From Ga0077555 sp050250755 (GTDB lineage Bacteria; Pseudomonadota; Alphaproteobacteria; Rhizobiales; Hyphomicrobiaceae), in the NCBI GenBank assembly GCA_050250755.1, contig JBFWOB010000005.1:115229-179228 (forward strand): 64,000 nucleotides of DNA, written 5' to 3'. Within the stretch, counting starts at the first letter, position 1; each line of letters opens with the position of its first letter. The position numbers and the translations under genes are program-made. Positions 1 through 8,795 of this stretch are shown here, piece after piece. The notes under the pieces are model-generated. The model was not told the DNA's origin, ran no database searches, and saw nothing but the letters and a program-made list of their open reading frames with translations.

Positions 1-960
1 CGGATGCTCGACGAAATTGGTGGTCGTATCGAGAACGCCAGGAATGAGCAGCATGTGGTCCGGCAGGGGATTCGACTTCAGCGCCTCGTACTCGTGCTGA
101 TGGCGTGGATTCGCAAACTCGATCGAGAGCGCGCCGACGTTGGCGCGATAAAGCTCCGGCAGGATGGTCGCCATCGCGATGTCGTAGATGTGCGGCCCGT
201 CATTGTTGCCCCAGCACACATGCAGCCGTATGCGGTCCCGCGGTATGCCTTCGAGCCCCTTGTTGATCGCCGCGATGTGCAAAGCGAGTTGATCGAGAAA
301 TCCACGCTCATCCAGATTGCCGAAGAAGCGATGCCGCTCCATCGCCAGATCCGGACTGTCGATCTGCAGCACGTGGCCGGCCTCGTGAATGGCGCGGTAC
401 TCGTTGCCGAGCGCTTCCGCCAGCGCCATCAGATAGGCCTCGTGGCTGTCGTAATGCTGGTTGATCATCGTCGTCGCCACGATGCCTGGCGACGGGGCCG
501 TCATGAATGTTTCGACAAAGCCTGTCCCGAGTGTCGTAAGCCGGGCCGCGTCCTGGCGGATAGGGCCGCTATCGATGTAGCGAACCGCCTCGAGCGCCGC
601 AGGTGCATTCGCGACCCTGGCCGAGTGCGGGAAGCGTGCCGCAAGCTGGCGCACATATCCGGGAAATTCGTTCTGATCGCGCGCCGGCGGCCGCTTCGAC
701 TCGCCGCCGAAGCCGCACATGCAACGCGGGACGTAGGTCTGGAATCCGACGCGCGACTGCTCGCCATCGTTGCCGATATCGACGCCCGCCTTCACTTGGG
801 CTTCGATGATGCACGCCGTCGCCGCCTCGATCTCACGGGCGAGCGCACCCTTGTCGATGGCTTCACCCGCCTCTTCGCGAATGAGCAGCGTGGCAAGCCC
901 CTCGTTGCGTGGCAGGCTGCCGACGTGGGTCGTGAGAATGCGATCGGTGCTCGCGCGCAT
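1..960 (-). CDS. Cobalamin-independent methionine synthase (MetE C-terminal) family methyltransferase, 3' end cut by window
   Basis: Reading the minus strand from the ATG at 958-960 gives an open frame of 320 codons that runs off the window without a stop. The N-terminus contains ILTTHVGSLPR, the hallmark of the MetE C-terminal/UROD-like TIM barrel. Later motifs include VDIGNDGEQSR, LQIDSPDLAMERH, and RLHVCWGN, whose His-x-Cys matches two of the zinc ligands of MetE, with SIEFAN as a possible Glu ligand. The last Cys ligand would lie outside the window. The family transfers methyl or alkyl groups to thiols. A stand-alone C-terminal domain like this need not be a methionine synthase, and the acceptor is unknown. 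It lies 81 bp downstream of phoB on the same strand. Confidence 0.85.
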   Translation of the reverse strand, partial: MRASTDRILTTHVGSLPRNEGLATLLIREEAGEAIDKGALAREIEAATACIIEAQVKAGVDIGNDGEQSRVGFQTYVPRCMCGFGGESKRPPARDQNEFPGYVRQLAARFPHSARVANAPAALEAVRYIDSGPIRQDAARLTTLGTGFVETFMTAPSPGIVATTMINQHYDSHEAYLMALAEALGNEYRAIHEAGHVLQIDSPDLAMERHRFFGNLDERGFLDQLALHIAAINKGLEGIPRDRIRLHVCWGNNDGPHIYDIAMATILPELYRANVGALSIEFANPRHQHEYEALKSNPLPDHMLLIPGVLDTTTNFVEHP

Positions 961-1041
961 GGGCTTCCTCTGTCGCAGATGTGTTGAAATGCGTCAGAGG
1001 CGATGATGGCATGCGACGTGGACGCGCGAAAGGCGATAGCC

Positions 1042-1743
1042 TCAGGTGGCCGGCAGCTCTTTCTCAAGGACGTACCCAGCCCCGCGCACGGTGCGGATGG
1101 GATCGATCTCGTTACCGCGGATCAAAGCCTTGCGCAGGCGCCCGACGTGCACATCGACGGTGCGCTCGTCGATTTCTTCGTCGCGGCCCCACACTGCATC
1201 GAGAAGCTGGGGCCGAGACAGCACGCGGCCTGCGCTTTCGAGAAACACTTCGAGCAATCGGTATTCCGTAGGGCCGAGGCGCACTTCGCGCCCGTTCCGC
1301 GTCACGCGGTGCGCGTTTCGGTCGAGACGTACGCCGCCGACCTGGATCTCGTTGGCGATCCGCTCGGGAGCTGACCGCCGTAGCAGCGCTTCGACACGAG
1401 CCGCCAATTCCGCCACCGAGAACGGCTTGACCACGTAGTCATCGGCACCCGTGGTTAGTCCTCGGACACGGTCGGTCTCCTCGCCCCGCGCCGTCAACAT
1501 AATGACCGGTAACCCCTTTATCTCGGGTCTTGCGCGAATGCGGCGACACACTTCGATGCCGGAGACGCCGTCGGGAAGCATCCAGTCGAGCAAGACGATG
1601 TCGAGCATTTCCTCGTCGAGCATCATCATCGCTTCGTCGCCAGTCCGGGCCACGCGAACGTCGTATCCGAAACTTCCGAAATTGTAGGACAGCAACTCGA
1701 TCAGCGCCTCGTCATCCTCGACGATCAGCAGCCGTGGGGCCAT
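1042..1743 (-). CDS. phoB: Phosphate regulon response regulator PhoB
   Basis: This 233-residue OmpR/PhoB-type regulator has a receiver domain (about 1-120) with acidic pocket E9-D10-D11, phospho-acceptor D53 (VLLDWMLPDG) and the usual Lys near 105 (VVKPFS). A winged-helix DNA-binding domain (about 130-228) ends in VHVGRLRKAL and IRTVRGAGYVLE, as in PhoB. The start MAPRLLIVEDD at 1743 fits the family; the frame stays open upstream but that extension does not look like PhoB. It is 26 bp downstream of phoU and follows phoR, so it is very likely the output regulator of that kinase, activating phosphate-starvation genes at Pho boxes. Confidence 0.96.
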   Translation of the reverse strand: MAPRLLIVEDDEALIELLSYNFGSFGYDVRVARTGDEAMMMLDEEMLDIVLLDWMLPDGVSGIEVCRRIRARPEIKGLPVIMLTARGEETDRVRGLTTGADDYVVKPFSVAELAARVEALLRRSAPERIANEIQVGGVRLDRNAHRVTRNGREVRLGPTEYRLLEVFLESAGRVLSRPQLLDAVWGRDEEIDERTVDVHVGRLRKALIRGNEIDPIRTVRGAGYVLEKELPAT

Positions 1744-1769
1744 GACAAATGGGCTCCTAAAATGCCAAC

Positions 1770-2477
1770 TCAGTTCTTGTCGATCAGCGTAACGCTGGTC
1801 TTGTCGTCTTTGGGACGGTCTTCGGCCAGTGTCGTGCCACGCACCATGTAGTGGACTGTCTCGGCAATGTTGGTCGCGTGATCGCCGATGCGTTCGATGT
1901 TCTTCGCGCCGAACAAAAGATGCGTGCACAATCCGATATTGCGCGGATCTTCCATCATGTACGTGAGCAGCTCACGGAAGACAGAATTGTAAAGCGCATC
2001 GATGTCCGTGTCGGACCGCCAGACCTGGAGCGCCTTCTCGTCGTCGCGCATCAGGTAAGCGTTCAGCACGTTCTTGAGGTTCACCGTCGCGAGTTCCGTC
2101 ATGTGCCGGAGGCCGAGGATCAGCGACTGCGGTCTCGTTTCCGGTGCAATGACGAGCGCGCGCTTTGCGACGTTCTTGGCGAGATCGCCGATGCGCTCGA
2201 GATCGCCGGCCACCTTCAACGTCGAAACAATCGTTCGCAGGTCCTGCGCCATCGGCTGGCGGCGCGCGATCATGCTGATGGCGAGCTCTTCGATGTCTTT
2301 CTGTAGCTGATCGATCGCCCGGTCGCTGGCAATCGCCTCCGATGCGAGCCGCGGATCGCGTCGCTCGAGGGCCGCGAAGGCATTGCCTAGGAGCTGCTCT
2401 ACGAGCCCGCCCATCTGGCTGACCTTTTGGTCGAGCTGCGTCAGCTCTGACTCATACGATTTGACGGTATGCTCCAT
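1770..2477 (-). CDS. phoU: Phosphate signalling protein PhoU
   Basis: The protein has 235 residues, the usual PhoU length. It is all helical with two PhoU repeats carrying the metal-binding E/DxxxD-type signatures (AIASDRAIDQLQKDIEEL near 50; AKNIERIGDHATNIAE near 195). PhoU restrains PhoR when phosphate is plentiful, normally by contacting the PstSCAB transporter and PhoR. A good ribosome site (GAGGTGAC) sits just upstream of the ATG at 2475-2477. It lies between phoR and phoB on one strand and is probably co-transcribed with phoB. Its usual partner genes pstSCAB are not here. Confidence 0.95.
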   Translation of the reverse strand: MEHTVKSYESELTQLDQKVSQMGGLVEQLLGNAFAALERRDPRLASEAIASDRAIDQLQKDIEELAISMIARRQPMAQDLRTIVSTLKVAGDLERIGDLAKNVAKRALVIAPETRPQSLILGLRHMTELATVNLKNVLNAYLMRDDEKALQVWRSDTDIDALYNSVFRELLTYMMEDPRNIGLCTHLLFGAKNIERIGDHATNIAETVHYMVRGTTLAEDRPKDDKTSVTLIDKN

Positions 2478-2537
2478 GTCGTCACCTCTCTGCCGCGGAA
2501 GCGCCCGGGCCCCGCGTCGGCATTCGACTTCTAGCGA

Positions 2538-2564
2538 AGTGTGACAACCGGAATATGACAGGTT
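2538..2564 (-). promoter_or_regulatory. Possible degenerate Pho box upstream of phoU
   Basis: On the minus strand the gap between phoR and phoU carries CTGTCAT, then seven bases, then TTGTCAC. These are two copies of the PhoB half-site CTGTCAT/C, about 64 bp before the phoU start. The repeat-to-repeat distance is 14 bp rather than the canonical 11, so binding by PhoB is uncertain. If real it would autoregulate phoU-phoB. Confidence 0.3.
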
Positions 2565-2584
2565 ATGTGCCTGTACAAACGGAA

Positions 2585-3826
2585 CTATTTCCGATCGTCG
2601 ACCGGGAAGCCTACCGTGAAAGTCGAGCCGTGGCCGACTTGGGAGGCAATCTTCAGGTACCCTTGGTGCCGCGTCAGGATGTGTTTGACGATCGCAAGCC
2701 CAAGGCCCGTCCCGCCTTTTTCGCGGCTCGACCTGTCATCGACCCGATAGAAGCGCTCCGTCAGCCGTGGCAGGTGCTCCTCCGCAATCCCCGGCCCATT
2801 ATCTGTAACGGCTATCTCCACATGCCTCTGCGGGCCGTCCGCGCGTTCCGTGACGTTGACCACGACGGCGCCGCGTGGACGTCCATATTTGATGGCGTTT
2901 TGCAGAATGTTGACGAGCACCTGTACGATCTCGTCCCGGTCGCCCCGAACCATGCGTGCTCCAGGCGGTGTCTCGACCTGGATCGTTGTCTCGACGGCCG
3001 ATGCAATGGGCTCCAGCGACTCGACCACTTCGCCAATGACTTCATTGATTTCTACGCGGCCTGTCGGCGGAATGTGAACGCGCATCTCGACCCGCGTCAG
3101 CGATAGCAGGTCGTCGATGATCCGTGTCATCCGCAAAGCCTCGGCAGACATGATCGTGAGAAATCGCTCGCGCGCGACCGCGTCGTCTTTGGCGGGCCCT
3201 TGCAGTGTCTCAATGAAGCCCCTGAGGCTCGCCAGCGGCGTGCGCAACTCGTGACTGGCATGCGCGATGAAGTCGGCCCTCATCTGCGCCAGACGATCCT
3301 TCTCCGAATTGTCATGCAGCACGATTAACAGTGCCGGTAAACTTGGGTCGACGCCTTGCAACGGTGCGACGGTGGCATCGAGCCGCCGTTCGACCGGCAT
3401 GCGCTCGTGAAGCACCACGGCCTCCGGCCGCCCCGTCATCATCGCGCCCTCGATGGCTTCATCGAGCCCCGGAACCCGGCTCGCCAGCGATATCGGCCAG
3501 CCGCGCCGTACCGATCCGAAAATGTCGAGCGCGTGCTGGTTTGCGTGCAGCACCACACGGTCCTGGTCGATTGCGATCGCGGGATCGGGCATGGCATCGA
3601 GAATGGCATGCCACGCTGGTTTGATTGAGCCGTGCGGACCAACACCGCGACTATGTTGAGACCGCGACCGCCCCTCGGAAGAATCGATGCCGATCCAGGC
3701 GCTGAAACGCTCGGCAAGACTGCGCAGTCCATTTCTCAGCGCTGTGGCCAACACTGCGCCGCCTCCTGATCCCTGGAAGCTGCCGCACTTTGACGGCCCG
3801 TTGTCGATATGAAGCACGGCCTTCAT
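2585..3826 (-). CDS. phoR: Phosphate regulon sensor histidine kinase PhoR (no visible membrane segment)
   Basis: This 413-residue kinase has a PAS domain (about 75-150, with ILDAMPDPAIAIDQD), a HisKA dimerisation/phosphoacceptor domain (FIAHASHELRTPLASLRG, His near 193) and an HATPase_c domain (N-box EIVQVLVNILQNAIKYG, G1 VTDNGPGI, G2 GGTGLGLAIVKH). It should phosphorylate PhoB. Many alphaproteobacterial PhoR proteins begin with transmembrane helices. Here the first 70 residues are polar or only weakly hydrophobic (AVLATALRNGLRSL), so the protein looks cytosolic or peripherally attached. The exact start is uncertain: a GAGGGG lies 11 bp before the chosen ATG, and the first 25 residues are not typical. 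Confidence 0.92.
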   Translation of the reverse strand: MKAVLHIDNGPSKCGSFQGSGGGAVLATALRNGLRSLAERFSAWIGIDSSEGRSRSQHSRGVGPHGSIKPAWHAILDAMPDPAIAIDQDRVVLHANQHALDIFGSVRRGWPISLASRVPGLDEAIEGAMMTGRPEAVVLHERMPVERRLDATVAPLQGVDPSLPALLIVLHDNSEKDRLAQMRADFIAHASHELRTPLASLRGFIETLQGPAKDDAVARERFLTIMSAEALRMTRIIDDLLSLTRVEMRVHIPPTGRVEINEVIGEVVESLEPIASAVETTIQVETPPGARMVRGDRDEIVQVLVNILQNAIKYGRPRGAVVVNVTERADGPQRHVEIAVTDNGPGIAEEHLPRLTERFYRVDDRSSREKGGTGLGLAIVKHILTRHQGYLKIASQVGHGSTFTVGFPVDDRK

Positions 3827-3925
3827 TGCCGCGATAGCCCCTCGAAGGCTGAACGTACGAGCAATCGGCGCGTATCCGCTGCCTTAAGGGCAGAATCTCG
3901 ATTGCGTCCCGCAGACCATGCAAGA

Positions 3926-4285
3926 CTAGTAAAACAGAAGAATGACGGTGCAGCCGAGCGCGAGTCCGACCATGGCGGCACTGGTGCGCCAACTCAGCAG
4001 CCAAGCTCCGATCGCACGCGGTACATTGGCCCATGGCAACGCGTAGATCCACCGAAGCAGCCAGCCGGCCAGAAAGCCGATCAGCAACGCCCGCATTTCA
4101 CCGCGTGACGCAGGTGCGACTGTGCTCGCAAGCGTAGCGATCTCGAGCGCCAGATTTCCGCCGCCCGCGGTTGGGTGGGCCGCTGATGCCGTCGCACCAC
4201 CGTCACCCGTCGATATGGCGAGCGCCGCGGCGAGCAGCGTTGCTGCGGTGACAATAAGCAGTATGAGAATCCGCCCGCCGGTCAT
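3926..4285 (-). CDS. Small hypothetical membrane protein
   Basis: The 119-residue protein has an N-terminal hydrophobic segment (about 5-23) that could be a signal anchor, a Gly/Ala/Thr-rich linker, then two hydrophobic segments (about 66-82 and 100-119) separated by WIYALPWANVPRAIGAWLLSW. I do not recognise the family. It ends 99 bp upstream of phoR on the same strand. The gene could be co-transcribed with phoR, but nothing ties it functionally to phosphate sensing. Confidence 0.55.
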   Translation of the reverse strand: MTGGRILILLIVTAATLLAAALAISTGDGGATASAAHPTAGGGNLALEIATLASTVAPASRGEMRALLIGFLAGWLLRWIYALPWANVPRAIGAWLLSWRTSAAMVGLALGCTVILLFY

Positions 4286-4412
4286 GACGCCCTATCAAAT
4301 TGCTGGTCCGGAGCAATCCCGGCAGCCTGCCGCCAGCTTCCGAGGCGACGTGCTGCGCAAGTGGAGGCGGGCGGCCCCCCGCATTGAACGCATCTATGGC
4401 AAATAAAATGAT

Positions 4413-4442
4413 AAGGCCCGCCTCAAGACAAAGGCGGGCCTT
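4413..4442 (-). terminator. Rho-independent terminator after the polysaccharide deacetylase gene
   Basis: An 11-bp perfect stem (AAGGCCCGCCT at 4413-4423 with its complement at 4432-4442) encloses an 8-nt loop. On the minus strand it is followed by a T-rich tract (TATCATTTTATTT), and it lies about 65 bp past the deacetylase stop. The remaining part of the 223-bp gap between the two genes shows nothing else. Confidence 0.8.
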
Positions 4443-4508
4443 CTAAAATTCCGCGAATGCGGTACCGGCTACCGTCCTACCGTCTCAGGAACCGGCGAGC
4501 GTCGCTGC

Positions 4509-5507
4509 CTACCAACCTTGGAAAGCCTTTGTCCGCCAATCCGGGTCCGCAAACGGGCGCGGCGGCGCTTGCGGAGCGGGCTTTGCGATAGGCTGAGCTG
4601 GAATGTGCGCCACGGTAGCAACATTGGGTGCCGGGTGATGTGGCACAGCGCGAGGTTCCCACGCCGGCGCCACAACCGTCCGGCGGCTCACAGGCGTGAC
4701 TGAGCCGGCGACGACATGCGACGGCGTTCCGACCCGCTGGTCGTATGCCGCAATCGTCGTCTGGTTCTGCTTCGGCACGAGGTGAACCACACGGTAACCG
4801 CCGGCCTTCAAATCCGAAAGGAGCGCTCCAAGTGCACCCGCGGTCGATGGTTGAATATCGTGGAACAGAATGATTCCGCGGCCGCGGGCCTTGGTCTGGC
4901 TCATCACGTTGCGCATGACGACTGTCGGGCTCCGTGTGCGGTAGTCCTTCGAATCGATGTCGATCGAGAAAATTCCGGTATTGCGTTGCTGGAGATGGGC
5001 GATCGCGTTTCTCGGCGTTGCCAGGTACGGGAAGCGGAAAAACGGCGCAGCAGGTTTACCGAGCGCCTTCTGCACGCCGCTGATGCCGAGCTCGATCTCC
5101 GCTTCCATGGCGCTCCCCGACTTCTTCTGCAGGTTGGCGTGCGACCAGGTGTGGGTGCCGATCGAATGTCCGCGACGCTCGACCTCGCGAACCAGATCGG
5201 GGTACATCATGGCTCTCTCGCCGAGCATGAAGAACGTCGCCTTCGCGCAGTGCTGATCCAGAATATCGAGGATTACTGGCGTTAGCTTCTTGTGCGGACC
5301 GTCATCGAACGTCAGGGCGACTTCGCCCGGCTGCAGAATGTCCCGGCTGCCGGAATGAACTTGCCCGAACGCGGGGCCGCCCGTCGTGTCGATCTCGACC
5401 TGACGCGATGTCCCGATAGCGCCCGGGCCACATTCTGCCTTCGCGGCCGTTATCGGCAGCGCAAACATGAGGGCCCCTGCGACGCCGAGTAGTGCTGAGC
5501 TGCGCAT
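4509..5507 (-). CDS. Secreted polysaccharide deacetylase (NodB homology, CE4 family)
   Basis: The 332-residue protein starts with a cleavable signal peptide (hydrophobic stretch ending ITAAKAEC). The NodB domain occupies about 60-240: motif 1 VALTFDDGPH (catalytic and metal Asp pair), motif 2 HSIGTHTWSHANL (the H-x3-H metal ligands), then FFRFPYL and IILFHDI. CE4 enzymes remove N- or O-acetyl groups from chitooligosaccharides, peptidoglycan or exopolysaccharide, here in the periplasm or outside. The last 90 residues are Pro/Ala-rich and low complexity, probably a flexible tail. It stands alone with its own terminator and no glycan genes beside it, so the substrate cannot be inferred. Confidence 0.9.
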   Translation of the reverse strand: MRSSALLGVAGALMFALPITAAKAECGPGAIGTSRQVEIDTTGGPAFGQVHSGSRDILQPGEVALTFDDGPHKKLTPVILDILDQHCAKATFFMLGERAMMYPDLVREVERRGHSIGTHTWSHANLQKKSGSAMEAEIELGISGVQKALGKPAAPFFRFPYLATPRNAIAHLQQRNTGIFSIDIDSKDYRTRSPTVVMRNVMSQTKARGRGIILFHDIQPSTAGALGALLSDLKAGGYRVVHLVPKQNQTTIAAYDQRVGTPSHVVAGSVTPVSRRTVVAPAWEPRAVPHHPAPNVATVAHIPAQPIAKPAPQAPPRPFADPDWRTKAFQGW

Positions 5508-5810
5508 TCTTATAGTTCCGTCTGCCGTCCATGGTCACCATTAGCATGGGACCTTCCGCACGCGCAGCACCTCGGCGACTGCCGAGTCGGCGCCAACCAA
5601 CTCGAAGCAACGTGGCGCGAAAATACTGGAAAGAGAATGTGGCGACATGCGACATGCTGCGATTTGCATTCGGGTGTGGTTCCGGCGCACGTCTGCCATG
5701 CAAATCGGGACCTCTGACGATCGAAAACCTTGCGCCGCGCGCGACGCTTCGGGCATCGCGGGCGTTCTCCGATCGTGTGATCAATCTCTTTCCTCAGGAC
5801 CGTGGACGAT
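5508..5810. other. Divergent intergenic region between the deacetylase and mgtE
   Basis: This gap of about 300 bp must hold both divergent promoters. I see a GCGACAT direct duplication at about 5642-5655 and an inverted repeat GATTTGCAT (5661-5669) / ATGCAAATC (5698-5706) with a 28-nt loop. No M-box or other riboswitch core preceding mgtE is recognisable. Confidence 0.4.
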
Positions 5811-7184
5811 ATGCAACAGAGCCCAGACGAGGAGGGAGATGAGCATCCGGGAGTGCGCCCCGATCTGATTGGGGCGGTGCGGGAGCATCTGGCATCGGGT
5901 GCAGCGGAGCCATTGCGCGCGATCGCCGCCTCGCTCAAGGCGCCGGATTGCGCGGACCTCATCGAGCTGCTGGAGCCGGACGAACGTGTCCAGCTGATCA
6001 ATTCTCTGGGCGCCGATTTTGACGCGGAAGTGTTCTCCGAGCTCGATCCAAGCGTTCGCGACCAGCTTTCCGAAGATCTCCCGAACGAAGTCCTCGCCCG
6101 GATCGTCAGCGCACTTGAAACCGATGACGCAGCCTACGTCATCGAGAACCTCGAGAAGGAGGACCAGGAGGAAATCCTGGCGCAGATGCCTTCCGGTGAC
6201 CGGGCAGCACTGGAACGCAACCTCGAATATCCGGAGGAAACGGCCGGCCGTCTCATGCAGACGGATTTCGTCGCCGTGCCTCAGTTCTGGACGGTTGGCC
6301 AAGTCATTGATCATATGCGCGAGGCCGAGGAGCTGCCGGACACGTTCTCGGACATTTTCGTGATCGACCCCGCGTTCCGAGTTCTGGGCAGCGTCGATCT
6401 TTCTCGCCTGCTGCGGACCAAGCGCCACATCAATATCGGCTCGATCATGGACGCCGATCGGCACGTCGTGCTGGCAACTGCCGACCAGGAGGAAATGGCT
6501 CGCCAGTTCGAACGCTATGACCTGCGATCGGCCCCCGTTGTCGACGCCAATGACCGGTTGGTCGGCGTCGTCACCGTCGACGACGTAGTGGAAGTGATCT
6601 CCGAGGAGACCGAGGAGGATTTCCGTCGATTATCGGGCGTCGGTGACGAGAGTCTGGCCGACTCGGTTGCGCCGACGGTCAAAAGCCGGTTTCTCTGGCT
6701 TTTCATCAATCTGGGCACCGCGGTTCTTTCCGCGTCGGTTATCCAGCTCTTCGACGCATCGATCAGCCAGATGGTCGCGCTCGCCGTGCTTATGCCGATC
6801 GTCGCATCGATGGGCGGCAATGCCGCCAGCCAGACGATGACCGTCGCCGTCCGCGCCTTGGCGACAAAGGATCTGGTCCCCGCCAATATGGCGCGCGTCA
6901 TTCTCCGCGAGGCTTCGGTCGGCCTCATCAACGGATTGACGTTCGGCATTCTGATGGGCGTGGTCGTTCTTGCGTGGTTTGGCGTCGGCACGCTGGGACT
7001 GGTGATAACGGCTGCAATGATGTGCAACCTGTTTGCCGCCGCATTGGCAGGAATACTGATCCCCGTCGCGCTTGAGTGGCTCGGGTTCGATCCGGCGGTC
7101 TCGTCGGGGGTCTTCGTAACGACGGTAACCGACGTGGTCGGCTTCTTTTCCTTCCTGGGATTGGCCACCCTCTTTTTGCTGTAG
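5811..7184 (+). CDS. mgtE: Magnesium transporter MgtE
   Basis: The product of 457 residues has the full MgtE layout: an N-terminal helical domain (about 1-125), two CBS domains (about 130-250, including VVTVDDVVEVISEE) and a five-helix membrane domain from about 285 to the end. The membrane part holds the signature PIVASMGGNAASQT and the pore helix region SSGVFVTTVTDVVGFFSFLGLA. It imports Mg2+ (and probably Co2+) across the inner membrane, gated by Mg2+ binding in the cytosolic domains. The start is ambiguous. A GTG at 5802 is in frame, but AGGA at 5796-5799 is better spaced from the ATG at 5811. The next gene begins 8 bp downstream. Confidence 0.94.
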   Translation: MQQSPDEEGDEHPGVRPDLIGAVREHLASGAAEPLRAIAASLKAPDCADLIELLEPDERVQLINSLGADFDAEVFSELDPSVRDQLSEDLPNEVLARIVSALETDDAAYVIENLEKEDQEEILAQMPSGDRAALERNLEYPEETAGRLMQTDFVAVPQFWTVGQVIDHMREAEELPDTFSDIFVIDPAFRVLGSVDLSRLLRTKRHINIGSIMDADRHVVLATADQEEMARQFERYDLRSAPVVDANDRLVGVVTVDDVVEVISEETEEDFRRLSGVGDESLADSVAPTVKSRFLWLFINLGTAVLSASVIQLFDASISQMVALAVLMPIVASMGGNAASQTMTVAVRALATKDLVPANMARVILREASVGLINGLTFGILMGVVVLAWFGVGTLGLVITAAMMCNLFAAALAGILIPVALEWLGFDPAVSSGVFVTTVTDVVGFFSFLGLATLFLL

Positions 7185-7192
7185 AGGCTTTG

Positions 7193-7639
7193 ATGAGTGT
7201 TCGGACGCGACAGCTCGAAGCACGCGATCGCGACGCTTGGCTCGCCTTGTTCCGTGCCTATATCGCGTTCTATCGCGCCGATGTTTCCGACGACGTCATT
7301 GCGCTGACTTGGTCCCGCCTGATGGGCGCGTGTCCCGAGATGCTTGGCTTATGCGCGACGGATGCGGACGACCGGCTGCTCGGAATTGCGCTCGTCGTGT
7401 TCCACCCGTCCACGTGGTCGCCGACGTCGTATTGCTATCTTGAAGATCTCTATGTCACCCCCGAGGCACGTGGCCTGGGGATCGGCAAAGCATTGATCGA
7501 GGCTGTCTATACGGCTGCCGATGCCCGCAGCGCGACTCGAACCTATTGGGTTACCGAGGAAGGCAACGCCGACGCCCGTCGCCTCTATGACCGCGTCGCC
7601 GAATACGCACCTTATGTCCAATACCGCCGGAAAAGCTGA
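7193..7639 (+). CDS. GNAT family N-acetyltransferase
   Basis: The 148-residue protein fits a single GNAT fold. The acetyl-CoA binding motif A is visible as EDLYVTPEARGLGIGKALIEAV (R/Q-x-x-G-x-G/A within about 89-110), preceded by a beta strand LGIALVVFHP. The substrate is unknown; the sequence RLYDRVAEYAPYVQYRR near the end is common in the small YhbS/diamine-type acetyltransferases. It starts 8 bp after mgtE and is probably co-transcribed with it. The ATG at 7193 is preferred because an upstream in-frame extension would run deep into mgtE. Confidence 0.85.
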   Translation: MSVRTRQLEARDRDAWLALFRAYIAFYRADVSDDVIALTWSRLMGACPEMLGLCATDADDRLLGIALVVFHPSTWSPTSYCYLEDLYVTPEARGLGIGKALIEAVYTAADARSATRTYWVTEEGNADARRLYDRVAEYAPYVQYRRKS

Positions 7640-7699
7640 GCGGACCTGAATGTGGCAGGAACTCATTCGGCAGCGTTGGGTCGGCTGACCGGGGCACTG

Positions 7700-8443
7700 T
7701 CAGGTGCCGTAGCGATAAAGCTGCATGCCGTGCATGCGAAGCCAGTGCTTGGCTTCCTCCAGTTGCGGCATCGTCCGCTTCACCAGTCGCCAGAAGCGCG
7801 GGCCATGGTTCATCTCGGCGAGATGCGCCACTTCGTGTGCGGCGACATAATCGAGCACCAGGGGGGGCGCCAGCACGAGCCGCCACGAAAACGAGAGTTG
7901 ACCGTCGCTGCTGCACGAGCCCCATCGGCTTTTCTGATCACGTACTGTGATTCGACGCGCCGCGAGACCGAGCTGGCCGGCATGAAAGTCGACGCGCGCC
8001 TCGAGGTCGCGGCGGGCTTCGCCAGTCAACCAGTCACGTAGCCGCCTCGCACTGTGCTCTTCGGCACCCGAAACGACCAGCTTGGGCATGCCGTTTGCCC
8101 GTCCTTTTTCGACCTCAACGACGGCGTGCCCTCTGCGCGGCCCCGCGAACACGACGCTATGCGCCTCGCCACGCAGCGGCACGACGGCCCCGCCGACGAA
8201 CGGTACGGCATCGGGAACGCATTCGAGGCGCTCGCGCACCCAATCGAGACTTTTGGCCAGGAAACGATCTGCCTCGCGCACGTCCGTATAGCGCGGGATG
8301 GTCAGCACGACCGCTCGCGCGGAATGACTGACGCGAAGCGTGAGGCGCCGCGCAGTCGGATGCCGCCGAACTTCGACCGGCGCCGGCAGGCCGTCGACCT
8401 TCAAGAGTTGCACCGGAGGTGCCTTGGCGCGTGACCGCGACAT
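7700..8443 (-). CDS. YgjP/DUF45 family zinc metallopeptidase (SprT-like)
   Basis: The 247-residue protein carries the DUF45 core: ITVRDQKSRWGSCSSDGQLSFSW followed by the zinc site DYVAAHEVAHLAEMNHGPRFW (HExxH in the form HEVAH, with the downstream His of NHGPRFW as third ligand). Members are M48-like metalloproteins often called YgjP, usually of unknown substrate. The chosen start MSRSRAK at 8443 is the first Met close to the conserved RRHPTARRLTLRV strand; about 40 extra upstream codons in frame are low in similarity to the family. It is convergent with the acetyltransferase gene. Confidence 0.87.
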   Translation of the reverse strand: MSRSRAKAPPVQLLKVDGLPAPVEVRRHPTARRLTLRVSHSARAVVLTIPRYTDVREADRFLAKSLDWVRERLECVPDAVPFVGGAVVPLRGEAHSVVFAGPRRGHAVVEVEKGRANGMPKLVVSGAEEHSARRLRDWLTGEARRDLEARVDFHAGQLGLAARRITVRDQKSRWGSCSSDGQLSFSWRLVLAPPLVLDYVAAHEVAHLAEMNHGPRFWRLVKRTMPQLEEAKHWLRMHGMQLYRYGT

Positions 8444-8795
8444 GCCGAACCTCGGACCGGTTGTTGGAAGCACGAACGCGACCGCTACTGCCGAAGCACA
8501 TGAGCCCCGCGGTGGCGCCGTCGCGCGAAATGCGCAGTCGTTTGCGGCGATGCTGCGGCAGCAAATTCGCAATGATCAAGTAGCACTCGTTCTCATCGAT
8601 ACACCAAGCATCATTGCCGCAGCGTGCTAGCCTCCTGCGCGCTCGTTGCGGTGACGCCACGCGACGAATTGCACGTTGAGCGAAGCGCACCTCGGCAAAG
8701 ATGTGCCGCGGGTCTCCCGACACTGCGTCATTGCCTTTCCCCTCGGACAGTTGCGCTGCTGAGCGGGCATTTCCTGACTGACGTCTTGCCGGCGT
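8444..8795. other. 352-bp gap between phaZ and the metallopeptidase gene
   Basis: Both flanking genes run on the minus strand, so this stretch should contain the metallopeptidase promoter and the end of the phaZ transcript. I see no convincing gene, strong hairpin terminator or repeat in it. Confidence 0.4.

Noticed and set aside
4..987. A 327-codon open frame on the plus strand
   Set aside because: It is the antisense of the MetE-like gene; its protein is Arg-rich with no domain, whereas the minus-strand frame has clear MetE motifs.
5508..5810. Magnesium riboswitch before mgtE
   Set aside because: No conserved M-box core or anti-terminator arrangement; only a spaced inverted repeat is seen.
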